DNA of 64,000 bases from Clarireedia homoeocarpa (GCA_001465935.1 LNKV01000033.1:372001-436000), one strand, 5' to 3'. Counted from the stretch's first letter, positions 34,101 through 47,308 are shown. The notes: generated from the letters alone by a model not told the origin. Translations and numbers: made by a program.

Positions 34101-37100
34101 CAGAGAAGTGTTTTGCAGTTGAGATGTAAAGTAGCAAGTCAAGGAGTTGATTTGCGAGTTGATAAAACCTGTACCTATTTAGTATACTCCACAACGGGAA
34201 AAATGCCTAAGCATTTCTAAAGTAAGCATGCTGAGCTGGACTGGTACAGTTAGTTCTTGACTAGTCAAAAGCTGCCGCTGCCAAACTCCAGGTAGGCTAA
34301 TCGAACGCCAAAGCCAGCCCCGAGAAGGGAAAGTTCAAGGGAGGCAGGCAGGCTAGGGAAACATACGGCAGCGGGAGCTTGGGAAGTGGAGAGACTACTG
34401 TAAGTGTGAAGTGTGGTGGGACCAGTGTCTGTGCGACTGGCGAACCACCATCTCTCCTTGGCTTTTCTCCCTGCTCCCCTTACTCTCCCTAACCTTACCA
34501 GTCTTCCCACTGCTTACACCGTTCGACCAAACACCACCAATCCAGGACAGCGAAACCTCTACACCATCCAGCACCACTCCTTCTCTCCACTATCCTCCAC
34601 CGCCAAACATCACCATACAGCACCCTCCGTTTCACACCCACCCATTATTCTACCAGTACGATCCGCCATTGTACCACCATCATCGCAACTTTCACTCACC
34701 AATTAATATCCAAATCAACCCGGCTGGCAGTCGGCATTGATGTGTGAGTGAGATGGAAGCGTGTCGGCCCGCAGTGGAATCAATCCTACAAGGTTGTCCG
34801 ACAGATATTATAAAGTCTGTACTGTGTGCTCATGCGCTCTGTAAATCTGCATGTTATCTACAACTCAACACACTTCGGCGTAATCTCAAGAAGCACCTTA
34901 CTGAGGACCTCTTTCCCCTTCACTCTCGCAATTTCCAAGAAATGCTTCTAGGCGATTCTGAGATCGGCCAGCACTATTACCGTCATGCTTCATAACATGC
35001 AGCACATGACTGATTCAACCTGAACCCCCTGGTCTAGAGGCTTTCGCACAGACAATCCTCCACAACCAATATCTCCTTTTGCTGAACCCCCTCAACGTCT
35101 GTGCGGTAGGGTCATTCCATCGCCCCCCTCCATTTTGAGCGACTGATCGGGAAATCTACCTACCTACAGAATCTGAATGTGCTTGATCTCCCGAGCCTCC
35201 CGAGTAATTGCGTCCGATTTCCGCAAATCGACCCACAGTTCTGGAATGAAATCCGAGAAAGGGGAAAAGGGACTGGTTCGTGTTATCCGGGTGCACAGCA
35301 GACCAAGGAGTGTATACCAAGAGATATATCACAGATCTCTAGTTTCTAAAATCTCCGGAGGGGTGGTAACCGGTCTTCACTGGGAATATCAATCTTCGGG
35401 CTGGCAGGAGACTAGAATATCTCACACGTCAGACATTCAGCCTTAAGTTTCTGGGTATACTGTATGTACTCAGTCTTTGCTATGCGTGCGGGAAAAGGAG
35501 TTGCTTTTTCCCCACGCCAAGCGATAGAATGAAAATCGACCACTTAGAAACATGAAGGCGACACACATATGAAGTGCTGGGAAAACCTTATCATGGACAG
35601 GCCCTTCCCCTTCTCCAGGATGTTTCGGATGAACCTCCATTAAATATCCACGCCGCAATCCCGACACCGGGTTCAATTGCGGGCATGTCCCGAGATCCAC
35701 AGTACGTATGCGCGCGATGAACCTAAATGACAATGACAGATGCGCATTGACTGGGCCAAGATTATACGAGCACACAACCTCGGATTTCTCCACTCTTGAG
35801 ATGCGTTAACAAGTTAAGATGATTTCTCTTCGCAAGGTTCAACTGATGGGGAAAGGAGTCCTTGCCCCCGAACCTCCATCGCCCCTCCTCAGCAAAGCTC
35901 GGGAATCGAGATGGAGATCAAGATGCAAGATGCGCCAAAGAGAAGAAGGCCAGGTATGCAGCACATCATCTATCTTGTTGATACTGGATGACGAACCCCC
36001 CGGCAGGGTAAACTTAGTCTCATACGTGTCGCTGGGTTTTCGATTTTTGCATGACTTGGATATCGCGTACTGATACTGGTACACACGCGATGGCTTGCCA
36101 CCAGAGACATATCAAAAGTGGAAGTGCAAGCGCATGATGCCACGGGACAAGAATCATTTGCACGACGAACGCAAAAGATCAAAGCTCATGCAAAGCAAAG
36201 GGAAGGAATGGAAGAAAGAAAAAGAAAAAGGAAAGAAAGAAAGAAAGAAAGGAAGAAAGAAAGAAAAGTTTTTCTATTTACATTTCCCCATGGCAAAGTG
36301 CTAGTGCCGCATATCCGTTGAGCTTGCCTGCGTGTTTCGAAGTATCGCGATGCAAGCCTCAGTACGGAAAGGTCACGAGGCTGAGCACCACCTTTATACG
36401 ATTTCGCTCTCATGTGGATTTTATTCCCGGGACCGTGGAGTGTGGCAATGGCGAATATATCCTCCTTATTCCATCAAAAATCCCAATGAAGTTCATGTGT
36501 CTCGATGACGCATTGTGATTGGCCGTTCACCGTTTTCTCGATTTTATGCGGGATCGTTGTGTTCGTAAGAGGCAGACGCGTGGGGGTTTCGGCAATACAA
36601 GTACAAGTATGCTTTGCTTGTTCACACACACAAACCACACACTGCTATTCATCGATACCTTTCTATTTCCGGGTACCAATTGCTTGATATTCATCTCCAC
36701 CACATCAATTTATTGGCAATTGAGGTTCGAGGTTACACCAAACTATCTATGGCCGTCGTGGTTCTTCTCTCCCTCTCCCGTGCTGCTTCCTGGTGCAAAT
36801 CTCATCGTCTTAACATCGATTCCCCGGTTTCAACGTAGATCTTGAGATGGCCCCCTCAATTCGAAGCCCGGGGATGGCCTTTTTTGGGCATGATTACTTG
36901 ACAAGGACTTCAGCCCAGTTTAGGTAATAGGTCGGGCGATATTTCTTACATCTATTTGCTGACATGACACCATCTCACTTCAAACACACGTGCCCGTCTC
37001 ACAGTGTGATCATAAATCTGTATATTGCCTACTTCTCATTCATCACCTAGAAAGAAACCCCCAATTAGTCGACACTTCCCGTCGATTACTCTCCCAATAC

Positions 37101-37861
37101 TGCCGTAACACACATCCAATTAGTCATGCCCTTAACATCTGAGACCAGTTTCACTTCCTATTAGTGTTACAGCCCCCCGAACTATCGAGATCTGAAAGCC
37201 CCTATAGGGATAGATACAAGATTTGATGAATGAAAAACCTAGCCAAACATCTGGTATAGCTCTTACTGGAACTTGCCTCGATGCCCTGGATCATTCATTA
37301 CGGTTCAGAAAACCAAGCAGACAGATAATAACCATACCATGCTCTCTCTCACACACACTCTCTCTCTTTCATATTGTCTGTCTATTGAACCAATCCCGTA
37401 CAGGTACAAGAGTACTACGAGAACCCGTTCACTAGCTACGATATTGCCCCATATGGGAATGCCTTCAGAACCGGAGAGCTGTGCTATATAGGTAGCTTAG
37501 ATCTCCCACATAGTTAGAGGAATCAAGCCTCAATTCAACAAGCATTCCGTACCCACATGTGATACGGTGGTGCCACGAATTGAGATCGGACCAACACATA
37601 CACATAACCCCCCTCTCCCCCCTCCCTTCTCTCATGCTATCTTCCGCTATTCCCTGCGTAGCCTCAATAGTAGATCATCACAACATTCCATGCATCTAAA
37701 CCCACACTCCCAACCCCAATAATACAAATACAGTCAGTCCTCTTAATCACATCGCATCGCATCCCATCGCATCCCAAGCTTCCATCATTTCCAACAACAT
37801 CCCCTTAATCAATAACCTAACCACTCTCACCTTCCTCCAACTACTATTTCTCGTCTCTTCA

Positions 37862-37880
37862 CCCCCCCCCCCCCCCCCCC
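37862..37880 (+). repeat. Poly-C tract (19 nt)
   Basis: Uninterrupted C run (poly-G on the minus strand), about 450 bp downstream of the glucosidase I stop codon. Confidence 0.9.
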
Positions 37881-38307
37881 ACAACGTGCCACCCTACCCG
37901 GCGATTTCTTCGAACAGGAGAATGAATCTATATATATGTATATATATATCTAGCCTTCCCTAACTTATTCTATTCCATATACTAGATTTCAACTACTCTA
38001 CTCTAATCCAATATACTCTGGTCTAACCCAACCCCTAATCCTTTATATCAGAAAGTGTAATGCTTCAATATACGTAAAATATCAATCGCATTTTCTTTTG
38101 AATCGAGTAAAGTACTCTAGTACAATCCTCAACTATGGATAACTAGATAGAGAAATAGATAGTATTTATATAAACACCCCTCCTCCACGTACCCATCCAG
38201 CACAACCCCGTCCAGGCCATACTATACCGTACCATACACTACACAATTTCTTTTTTCTTTTCTCTTCTCCTCCCGACCCTCACTATTCTACACCCCCTCA
38301 CCCTCAC

Positions 38308-41093
38308 CTACAACTCATCTCTTACCCTCCCCTCCTCCCTCTCCTCTTCTTCCTCCTCCTCCTCCTTCTTCCCCTCCTCCTCCTTCTTCCCCTTCTTCCC
38401 CTTCTCCTCCTTCGCCAACTTCTCCTTCCCCTCCTTCCCCAAACCCTCCACCACAAATTCCCCATTACTCAAATCCGGCAATCCCATAATCTTAACCACC
38501 AAACTCGTCCACCCCGTAAAATGCTGCGTCCTCTGTCCTTTTCCAGTCTCCGGATTATACTGCTCCCACGCAAATCCTGTCTCCTGCCAACTATCGTACA
38601 CTGTTTTGACCAAGTTGATACGCAGTCTTGTGTAAAGATCTGTGGCTTTTTCTTGGTGCGGGCCGGGAATTTGTGCGTATTTCTGAGAGAAGGGTTGTTA
38701 GTAAATGGATTGGAGGGGCAGAGAGAGAAGGGGAGGAAAACGATAGGATAGGGAGTAAGGAAAGATGAGAGGAGAAACATACCAGAAGTTGCGAAACTGC
38801 AAGATAATTCATGTTCATCCAAATTGGACCTCTCCAGTAATTCTCGTTGGTACCATAAAATTCATCTTTCTTACTGAGAGAGCGAATACCATATTCACTC
38901 CACAACTCCTCTTTATCACCAAGAAGGTTCAAAATATGACCCAACTTGTCGCTTTGCGCATCCACCAAACCAGTGAGGAAGGGGAAGAGAGAAATATATC
39001 CTTTGTGGCAGACGAGTTGGTTCTCTTCGTAGTCGTCGATTGTCGCATCACAGTAGCATTTTTCTTTTTCGCTCCAGTGAAGATCATCGATGTTGCGGAT
39101 GATGGCTGTTTCGATGGTCGTGAGTTCGGTGACATCTTCGTACATGCCGAGGAGTCCGGCGATATTCTTAAGAGATTTGGTCATCATGCCCATCCAGGAG
39201 ATTAAGTCAACATGTAGCTCTCCTGGGTGCGGTGGTTGAGGACGAGGGTAATCATCGAGACCACTAGTAAGGATATGCATTGGTGTACGGCCTCTCCATC
39301 TATAAGCTTCCTTGGTGCTGTATGCGTCGCGATCGTAAGACTTGAGGTCGCCAGCTTGGGTCTTGCGGAACCAGTAATAGTGCTTCTTCAACTTGGGATA
39401 CAAGTCATTGAGATATTGAAGACCGGCTTCCGGACTCTTCAGGTATGAAGAATAGATAGGAGATTCATTTTGAAGAGTCTCTTTGCCCTCTGGCGTGGTG
39501 CCATTGAGTGCTCCGAGTTTGCTGATGAAAACATCAATGATGAAGAAAAGCGTAGGCGGATTTGCATAATGAGGATATTGAACTTGAAACTCTGCAGGAA
39601 CCTTGCTACGAGCTTCAGCACCAAGAATCTGTTCTCTACCAATCCATCCATCGTCGTCTATAAGGTTGAACCAGCTCTTGACGACTTCAAGAGTAAGATC
39701 TATATCCCAGTCCGCTATGGGTAGGAGATGGAAGCCTTCATCCCAAAGGAAACCTCTCGGGAAGAATGGCCTGGATGGGACAGTGGTGAAAAGCTCAGAT
39801 GGTCCTTCGAGTTTCTCCTGTTTACGTCCGCGTGCTTCTGCTGCCTCTTCCCAGAAACCTTCATTCTCCTCTTCATACTCAGGAGCATATGAACGGTCAA
39901 CAACAGAGTCTCCATAGAAGTAGCCTAGACCTCCAATAAGGTTGGAGAACATCTGAGCTGAAAATCTTTGAAGGCTTTCGATATCGAAGGGAGGAGTCAG
40001 GTCGAATTTATCCACGAATCTGTCGAAGAATGATTTACGATTTGCCACGATCAATTTTGAGATTTCTTGACTAGTGAGTTCTTTCTCGGCAGATCCGCTG
40101 TTGAAAATGATGTCGAACTCGAAATCTCCTTCGAAGACTTTTTGAATCATGTGTAGGTTTCCGGCACTGGGTTTGTGAGGCATCGTGTAAATCTGATATG
40201 GCGGAGGAGCATTCTCTTCTCCATATGTTGCAAGATATTCATCAATTTGATCCTTCAAAGCTTTGAACAAGATAGGCTTGCTCTGCCATAAAATCTCAGG
40301 CTGTAAAGCAAATGAATGGACAATCGTTCTATCCAAGGGTTTGTCCTTGTAGGAGGGATGTGGAGAGGTGGGGTGGAAACCCCGACCCTCTGTAACAGTG
40401 ACTTTATATTTTCCCAAGCCATCAGAGTCTCCGGAGAGATAGACCTCTCCCTCGAAGCCCAAATCATCTTGCTCGTTGTCGACTTTCAGGTCTCCTAGTC
40501 CTTCCAGAGAAGCGTAAAAGATCATGGTGGTTTTTAGATCGGGCGGGGACCCATCCCTGACTTTACCCCGCACTCTCGTGGCCCAGCTTCCTCCGTGCTT
40601 TCCACCGGGCGACTTTACAAAGAAAGTTGTGAGATCCAGGCCATTGTTCTCGTCGTACATGGTCTGCTTTCCACCAGTTCGGGCATCGAATTCCTCCCAG
40701 CCATAACCCCGCATGCCATCGCCTTGTTCACAAGTATGTCTAAAGTCTGCCATCCACAAGATTAGCTGTTTTCTGACCCACTGTCTTGCATTTTTGCACA
40801 GTAGAGCTTTGCGCCCTCAAGAGCCAAGGAGGGGTTCCGGCTGGAAGCTTACTGTTCTGAACGTTTACAAAATCGTCCACCTTTGCCCACATCAATCCAC
40901 CCATAAAACTTTTGGGTATCCTGGGTCTGACACCAAAATAGACATTGGGCCTGTAAGGACCCCATAACAAGCTACTGTTTTGCTCTCTAGCAATTTCAGC
41001 TGTCAGAATGTTAAGATCCTCAGCCGCGCGTGCAGATGAGAAAAGTAATGCGGACAGAGCTGCAATTGGCAGCTGCAAATCGAGGAGCTTCAT
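38308..41093 (-). CDS. cwh41: Mannosyl-oligosaccharide glucosidase (ER glucosidase I, GH63)
   Basis: Three exons: 41093-40853, 40746-38783 and 38682-38308; 859 aa. The enzyme removes the outermost glucose of the Glc3Man9GlcNAc2 N-glycan in the ER. Residues 1-23 form a signal peptide or anchor. GH63 signatures in order: LLWGPYRPNVYFGVRPR (about 41-57), spliced NNFRHTCEQGDGMRGYGWEE, PSRPFFPRGFLWDEGFH, WRGPIWMNMNYLAV and FAWEQYNPETGKG with FTGWTSLVV. Length matches fungal family members. The C-terminus is a Lys/Glu-rich run of about 40 residues, encoded by CCT-rich simple sequence, ending in RDEL. That is one residue from the classic ER-retrieval signals KDEL/HDEL. The family is usually held as a type II membrane protein, so an RDEL end would be an extra retention device (inference). 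The SNRNP27-like gene lies upstream on the same strand. Confidence 0.95.
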
Positions 41094-41639
41094 GTTTCCT
41101 CAATTGACAAATAAATATTGAGCTCCAGAAGGACGATTCTGAAAACTCAACATTAGAAAGGACAAGATGCTTTTTGAAAAGGAAACTGCGAAGCTTGAGA
41201 ACACCGTTTACCGTTGCGGATTTGTGGATAGATTGACCTGTAGCGCAAGGCTGCAGGGAAGGCGCGGAGTATGTCAAGGTGATTGGTTAAAACGGCCCTC
41301 GGAACCTTTCGTCACCAGGATAAGGAAACGGATAAATGCTGTGGATGGCGGAAATCGGGAAAACGTTCCTAGAAATTATTTTATCCTCTACCTATATATG
41401 GCTTAATAGCTAATAATTAAGGATAATGTGACTGCGTACCCATTGCGGATGCACTGCACTTTGTGATATCATATCTGTTCAAATCGCTAACCCCTCTCCC
41501 CTCTCCTGTCCCCTCTCCTGTCCCCTCTCCTGTCCCCTCTCCTGTCCCCTCTCCTGTCCCCTCTCCTGTCTTCTGCCCTCCCCTCCCCTCCCCTCCCTCG
41601 GCATGTCCTCTCCACAAATATGCCAAGCTCTCCAATCGA
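41094..41639. repeat. Intergenic region with 12-bp minisatellite
   Basis: About six copies of a 12-bp unit (CCTGTCCCCTCT) at about 41500-41570, between the SNRNP27-like stop codon and the glucosidase start. It produces a spurious long frame on each strand. Confidence 0.7.
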
Positions 41640-42657
41640 TCAATCTCTGGTCGGACTAAGAGGCCGGTTGAATCCACCAACCCGATTCATGTATTGTCGA
41701 TACTCTGTCTTCTTCTCTTTCCTTACGGCCCCAACATCGTTACCCGGGACCTTCTTTTGGTGCGTCGTGCCAAATCCGCCAAAGCCCATCATAGCTTGCA
41801 TAGCAGCCATACCATCGTCCTCAATCACAATATCGTCTTCCTCTTCCTCCTCCGCAACCTTCTTTGGTTTCTTCTTTTTTGGACCTTTATCGACGTCCAT
41901 TCGATCCGGATCTTGGTTTGGTGCCATGTGACCAGCTCCAATGCTGAAACTGACGGGGGGAGTGGCATTTCGAGTTTCGCTAAAGTCTTCAACGTCCGGT
42001 CTAGCAATTTCTTCACTACTGCCATTGTTCTTAGGTTCTCGCTCAGCGCTACGCCGCGGACTTCGCGACCGCGACCTTTCGTAAGGTTTATCTCTTGGGT
42101 GACGTTCATTATCTGTGAGACGATTAGCCTAGTTCAACTCCAAAAGCGCCAATAACTGAACACGGAAAAAACGTACCTCTCCTGCCATTCCTGTCATCAT
42201 CTAATTCTCGAGTTTGCCTTGGGTCATCTATGCCAGAGTTAGGTCCGTCTTGGATCATAAAAACCATCTGCGAGATATCCTCAGCCATGTACTCACCTCT
42301 AGTTCTATCCGGCACAGGCTTTCTAAAATCCTCATGTCTACCCGATCTATCCGTCCTGTCTCTGTAGTCCCTCCCTCTATCACTACCTCGCCCATCTCTA
42401 TTTCTATCGTCTCGTCTGCCGCCGCGGTCCCTCTCTCGGTCTCGTTCACGATCTCTGTCCCTTTGCGAGTATCTGTAATCTCGTGATTCGCGCGGTGATC
42501 TGCTCCTGTCCCTGCGATTGCGGTCACCTCTATCCTCGCGTCGGTCCCGGCCATGGCTGTTTCTATCATCACGATCTCGAGCGGGCGCGCGACGATCACT
42601 CTCGTCCCACATCTTAGAGCTGTCGGGTCGAGTACGTTTCCTTGGTGGTTCTGCCAT
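41640..42657 (-). CDS. U4/U6.U5 tri-snRNP 27-kDa protein (SNRNP27-like)
   Basis: Three exons: 42657-42297, 42227-42177 (a 51-nt microexon-sized exon) and 42112-41640; 294 aa. All three junctions share phase 1. The N-terminal 110 residues are an RD/RE/RS-rich low-complexity region, then NERHPRDKPYERSRSRSP. The C-terminus holds the diagnostic SNRNP27 block: MMGFGGFGTTHQKKVPGND, then EYRQYMNRVGGFNRPL. In other eukaryotes this protein associates with the U4/U6.U5 tri-snRNP and influences 5' splice site choice. It is divergent from ELP2, with 574 bp between the two start codons. Length exceeds the human protein mainly through the charged N-terminus. Confidence 0.93.
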
Positions 42658-43231
42658 TGTCGTAGAAGAGCGAGTCGTATGTACTTCAGGTGTAGATGCT
42701 GGCAGGTGTGGAGGAAGTACAATGCTGTCCCGTTGCTTTGCTTGACCCTAAGGTTATCATTTTCGCGACATGACGCTCCGAGCTCAAAAATCTCGTAATC
42801 ATGTGACCGAGGCCTGATGTTCCGTCTGCCGATATGTGACTTCTAGCTTTTAGGGGCTGCGTTCTGGGAGAAAAGTATTGAATTTGTGAAGCTTGAACAA
42901 GAAGAACAAACATGTAAAGCCGTCTAAGTGAAGTGATTCAAAAACAATGGAAATGTATGATGGTCGCAGGAGCACGAATCAAAACATCTGTTACTGTCTA
43001 TGGAAGACTCAAATATCTACAATTTCAATCCTTTTTTTCTTTCATCACTGTTCACTATCATTTGTGACTCCAACAAAATTTCTCGCGAAAACAATTTTCA
43101 CCCAAGAAACAACGACCGACCAACCGCATAGTATAAATTTGTTGACCGGATTTGACTCTTTATAAGGCTGATGACTAAAAGTATGCGATAACACAGTTAT
43201 ATTTCCTTTCTCGTCCATGTGATACTTAAAA
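42658..43231. promoter_or_regulatory. Divergent promoter region (SNRNP27-like / ELP2)
   Basis: A 574-bp gap between two start codons pointing away from each other. No gene lies within. No specific factor sites identified. Confidence 0.6.
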
Positions 43232-45973
43232 ATGAGTAAAATTACAGCAGAATATCTCTCAGCCGGCGCCAACAGGCACCCCTCCACAGCCGACTGGAAC
43301 GAATCTGGGATTCTGGCTTATGGCACAGATAGAAATATTGCCTTGTGGCATCCAGGCGTGAGTCTACCTTCAAGATCACTCTCAGTCACTTCATCTCGTT
43401 TTACTATGACACACGTGAAGAAGTTTCTCTGGCATCACTATCTTCCTACACAATACTGACACAAATCACAGAACGAAACTACAAAGGGAGTTTTCCAGCT
43501 TCTGGGCGGTCATACAGACACAGTGAACGTCGTGAAATTCCTGCCCAAAACCCATGGTCTCATCGTCAGCGGCTCCGTAGACAAAACTGTCAGGATTTGG
43601 AAACCAGACAGCACTACCAATGACGCTTTCCAGAGTTACACATGCATCCAGACCATTGCCGATCATGCAAGCACCATCAACTGTATTGCTGTCACCGAAG
43701 GGTTCCGGGTCTTTGCTACAGGCTCGGCTGATGCCATTGTGAAGATATGGAAACTTGATGAGAATGATGTTGCGAGTCTGCAGCAGAGTATTACTATTAC
43801 CCCACGGTTGTTCCCGCTTGCGTTGGCGTTGAGCCCGTTGACTGGAGCGCCGAATTCGTTGGTTTTAGCGGTTGCGGGGACGAAAGATATTATCCAGATT
43901 CATGTACTTGATGCACAGGAGGGGCCTGAATTCAAGTTTAAAGCTACATTATCAGGTCATGAAGGGTGGATCAGATCACTAGAATTCACGCAAGAAAACG
44001 ACGGTCCAGAAAGTGATCTACTTCTCTCCTCGGCCAGTCAGGATAAATACATTCGTTTATGGCGAATTCATCAAGGAAGAGAATTACCCGCTGCGGCATC
44101 AGCAGCCTCAGACCCAACATTCGGAGCTTTCATGCCTGGGAAATCCCTCTCTAATAAAGCTCACAGATTTAAGGCTGAGGGATTAGATTATTCAGCCACG
44201 TTCGAAGCACTTCTTCTAGGTCATGAAGATTGGATCTACAGCACACGATGGCGTCCATCAGGAAACAAACTCCAACTTCTATCCGCCTCAGCCGACAATT
44301 CACTCGCAATCTGGGAACCCGATTCAAGCACTGGAGTCTGGGTAACAATCGCACGACTCGGTGAAATCAGCGCAGAGAAGGGGTCCACGACCGCAACAGG
44401 TAGCACCGGTGGATTCTGGACCGGCCTCTGGTCACCTAGCGGCGAAACCGTCGTATGTCTCGGTCGAACAGGAAGTTGGCGCCTATGGAACTTTGACCAG
44501 AACCTAGATCGTTGGGCCCAGGGCGTCGCTATTACAGGCCACGTAAAGCCCGTCATGGGAATTGCATGGGCAAAAGGAGGAGAATACCTACTCTCGACCA
44601 GCACCGACCAAACCACCCGCCTGCACGCCCAATGGAAACGCGACAGCCTCAACTCTTGGCACGAAATGGCACGACCACAAATTCACGGCTACGACCTCAA
44701 CTGCGTCGACACTCTTAACGCCTCCCAATTCGTCTCTGGCGCCGACGAAAAGCTCATGCGCGTCTTCAATGAGCCTCGCGCCGTCGCCACTCTCCTCGCC
44801 CGCCTCTGCGGAATCAACACTTCCTCCCCCTCCTCCATCCAAAACATGCCCGACGCAGCCAACATGCCGGTCCTCGGCCTCTCCAACAAAGCCATCGACG
44901 CCATCGGCGACGATGTCGAAATCCCGCAACCCATGCCCAACGACCACAGCAACCGCGACGCCATTGATCCCTCCTCCATCGCGCGTAAATCCACCCTCGA
45001 TCTCCACCATCCACCTCTCGAAGACCACCTCTCACGCCACACTCTCTGGCCCGAAACCGAAAAACTCTACGGCCACGGCTACGAGATCTCCGCGCTAGCA
45101 GCTAGCCACGATGGCACCATCGTGGCGTCGGTGTGTAAAGCGAGTTCGGTTGATCATGCTGTTATACGGATTTTTGAGACGGAGGAGTGGCGGGAGGTGA
45201 AGCCGCCGTTGACGGCTCATACGCTTACGGTTACGAGATTAAGGTTTTCAGCTGATGATCGGTTTTTGTTGTCGGTAGGGAGGGATAGGCAGTGGGCGGT
45301 TTTCGAACGGGAGAATTTAAATGCGGGTGAGGGGAAGGGGAAGGGAGTGTATAGGTTGGTGGAGTCGAATCCGAAGGGCCATACGAGGATGATTTTGGAT
45401 GCGGCGTGGGGGCCTGTCGTCCAACAGAAAACTCTTTTCGCTACTGCTGGGAGAGATAAACAGGTTAAGATTTGGGGACGGGAAGGCGGAGATGGAGATG
45501 GAAATGGAGAGGGAGGGAATGGAGGGTTTGTGTGTAAGAGTACGATAGCGGAGGAGCATCCGGTGACGGCGATTGATTTCCTCGATACAGTGATTGATGA
45601 TACGATGTATCTGGCTGTGGGGACGGAGATGGGTCGGTTTAGGATTTATCGTGTGGACGTGGGAGGCGAGGGTGTTTCATGCTCGGAGGTTGAATTGGGT
45701 GTTGGGTATGTTTTTTTATTAAATTATTTCTCTTCTATTATTTGCCTATCCCATCCCATCCTATCCCATTCTATCCTATCCCATTTCATGCTCGAATATC
45801 ATAGGAAAAAAACACTCAACTAACAACCCTCCAGTCCTCATTTCCACCCCTCCAAAGCAATCACCCAGCTCTCATGGAAGCCATCCGCCAAAGACGAGGA
45901 ACAGAACTCAACCAAGCAGCTCGCCATCGCAAGTGAAGATAGCTCTTTGAGGATATATTCTTTGCATCTATAG
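43232..45973 (+). CDS. elp2: Elongator complex subunit 2 (ELP2), WD40 protein
   Basis: Three exons: 43232-43357, 43472-45705 and 45835-45973; 832 aa, typical for ELP2. The N-terminus (SAGANRHPSTADW, ILAYGTDRNIALWHP) and the spliced GGHTDTVNVVKFLP are ELP2 hallmarks. Two seven-bladed propellers are expected; repeats such as VSGSVDKTVRIWKP, LLSASADNSLAIWEP, LLSTSTDQTTRLHAQW and FATAGRDKQVKIWGR are visible. The short last exon ends in SEDSSLRIYSLHL, completing the final blade. ELP2 belongs to the Elp1-Elp2-Elp3 core of Elongator, which makes the cm5 side chain on wobble uridine. The gene is convergent with the CAF16-like gene. Confidence 0.96.
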
Positions 45974-46344
45974 GTATAGTTGCAGTTTACTTCTATGTTG
46001 AATGTATTCTATCCTATGCTATCTAGGTCTAAGGGGTAGTCGTATGTTAAAGTACGGCAGTTTTGTTTGTTAAATGAAAGCCTTGCTTGCGTCATCTGCC
46101 CCAGCCTTGCCCAATACATATTATAGACATTAGAGGCGTCAAGGCTCTCTAAGAAGGAAATAAAGAGATTTACACATGAAAATAAGGAAAATACGCTCTA
46201 TCGTTGTGCACATTCAGGCCGATGTTAAATGCTGCGCCGTTCCAATGCTCGCCAACTCACTTATGCACGCGTTAAAGCGTTCTTTTTATCCCATCACATC
46301 CGGACCCAATAAACAAAAACGCACTCTCATACTACCATCTCCCA
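45974..46344. other. Convergent intergenic region
   Basis: 371-bp shared 3' region between ELP2 and the CAF16-like gene. No other feature seen. Confidence 0.5.
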
Positions 46345-47308
46345 TCAGACCCTTTTCTCACTCCCATAACCTCCCACACCCCCCACCAAATACGCCGCCC
46401 CCTCACTCCCCGCATTATTCCTCGGCCCCCTCTCTTCCAGATCCTCTCCCAACCACTTCAGCACCAACTCCCCCAACCTCGAATTCCCACTCGCTCCCCC
46501 CTCCTTCTCCATCTCCCTCTCAAATTTCTCCATCGCTCCCCACTCCTTCACCCTCCCCAAACTCATATGCACCAAATCCGTTGGCCACCCCGCCAAATTA
46601 TCCAATATATGCGTCGCATAAACAATCGTACACTTCCTCTTTTCCGTCTCCTCCCTCAGCCAATCCAAAAACCTCTTTCTACTCAGCAAATCCAAATCCA
46701 CCGTAATTTCATCCAGCAAAAGGATTCGCCAAGGACGAATCAAGCCCATGGCCAGCTGAACCCGACGGCGCTCCCCGTCGCTGACATTGTGCATCCGCCA
46801 GTCGAGATCGATGTCGAGGACGCGGATTAGCTCGTCACGACGAGCCGGGTAGAAGGAGCCGCCGACGGAGTGCAGGAGCTCGCGGACGCCGATGTCTGTG
46901 CGTACGATGGGGTTGAGAACCCATTCGAGACCGAGGTAGGTTACGCCTTCGAGGCTGTCTTTGAAAGGGTCGAGACCGGAGATGGAGATGGTGTTGGTGG
47001 GGGCGAGACGTTTGCCGGAGAGGAGGCGGAGGAGGGTTGTTTTGCCGGCGCCGTTGGCTCCGATGAGTCTGTGGAGGGGAAAGTTAGTGAATGGGGGGTG
47101 GTGGTGGTGGTGGAGAATGCAACGATCGAGAGAATAGAGGGTTTGGTGGTAGAGTGGTAGCAATTCTTTATACATACAAAGTCCTAGAAGAAGGCGGCAG
47201 ACTCAGTATAATATCTGTAAGACCCAACGACGAATCCGGGAACTTATAAGTAAGATTCTTGATCTCAATTGAGGGGGCAGCCTCCTGGTCTTCTGCAGAG
47301 TCCGCCAT
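46345..47308 (-). CDS. caf16: CAF16-like ABC ATPase
   Basis: Two exons: 47308-47178 and 47068-46345; 284 aa, close to the size of yeast Caf16. The splice joins SRTL to LIGANGAGKTTLLRLLSG, giving an intact Walker A. The ABC signature is VSDGERRRVQLA, the Walker B ILLLDEITVDLD and the switch region YATHILDNL. There are no membrane spans, so it is a soluble, single-nucleotide-binding-domain ABC protein. Yeast Caf16 is reported to associate with the CCR4-NOT transcription and mRNA-decay machinery; the exact job is unclear. The signature Gly-Gly is Asp-Gly here (SDGE), as is common in this subfamily. The start codon is 280 bp from that of ELP5, facing away, so the two probably share a promoter. 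Confidence 0.93.

Larger units (their letters stand above)
30305..38307. other. 8-kb gene-poor region
   Basis: No frame shows recognisable domains or a plausible multi-exon model. A run of 23 G lies at 31104-31126 and a run of 19 C at 37862-37880. Imperfect GAAA repeats lie at about 36220-36265. An 80-codon ATG frame at 34753-34995 with four Cys is the least random-looking short frame, but I cannot support it. The left end is promoter of the C2H2 gene and the right end probably holds part of the glucosidase 3' UTR. Confidence 0.5.

Noticed and set aside
34753..34995. 80-codon frame with four cysteines
   Set aside because: No family resemblance, leader or splice structure that sets it apart from chance.
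38765..39205. 146-codon plus-strand frame
   Set aside because: Antisense to the GH63 catalytic domain.
41463..42155. 230-codon plus-strand frame
   Set aside because: It runs through a 12-bp minisatellite and antisense to the SNRNP27-like gene; repeat period divisible by three keeps it open.
44562..45098. Overlapping 178-, 146- and 117-codon frames in the ELP2 gene
   Set aside because: Out-of-frame shadows in a C-rich part of ELP2 with strong third-position bias.
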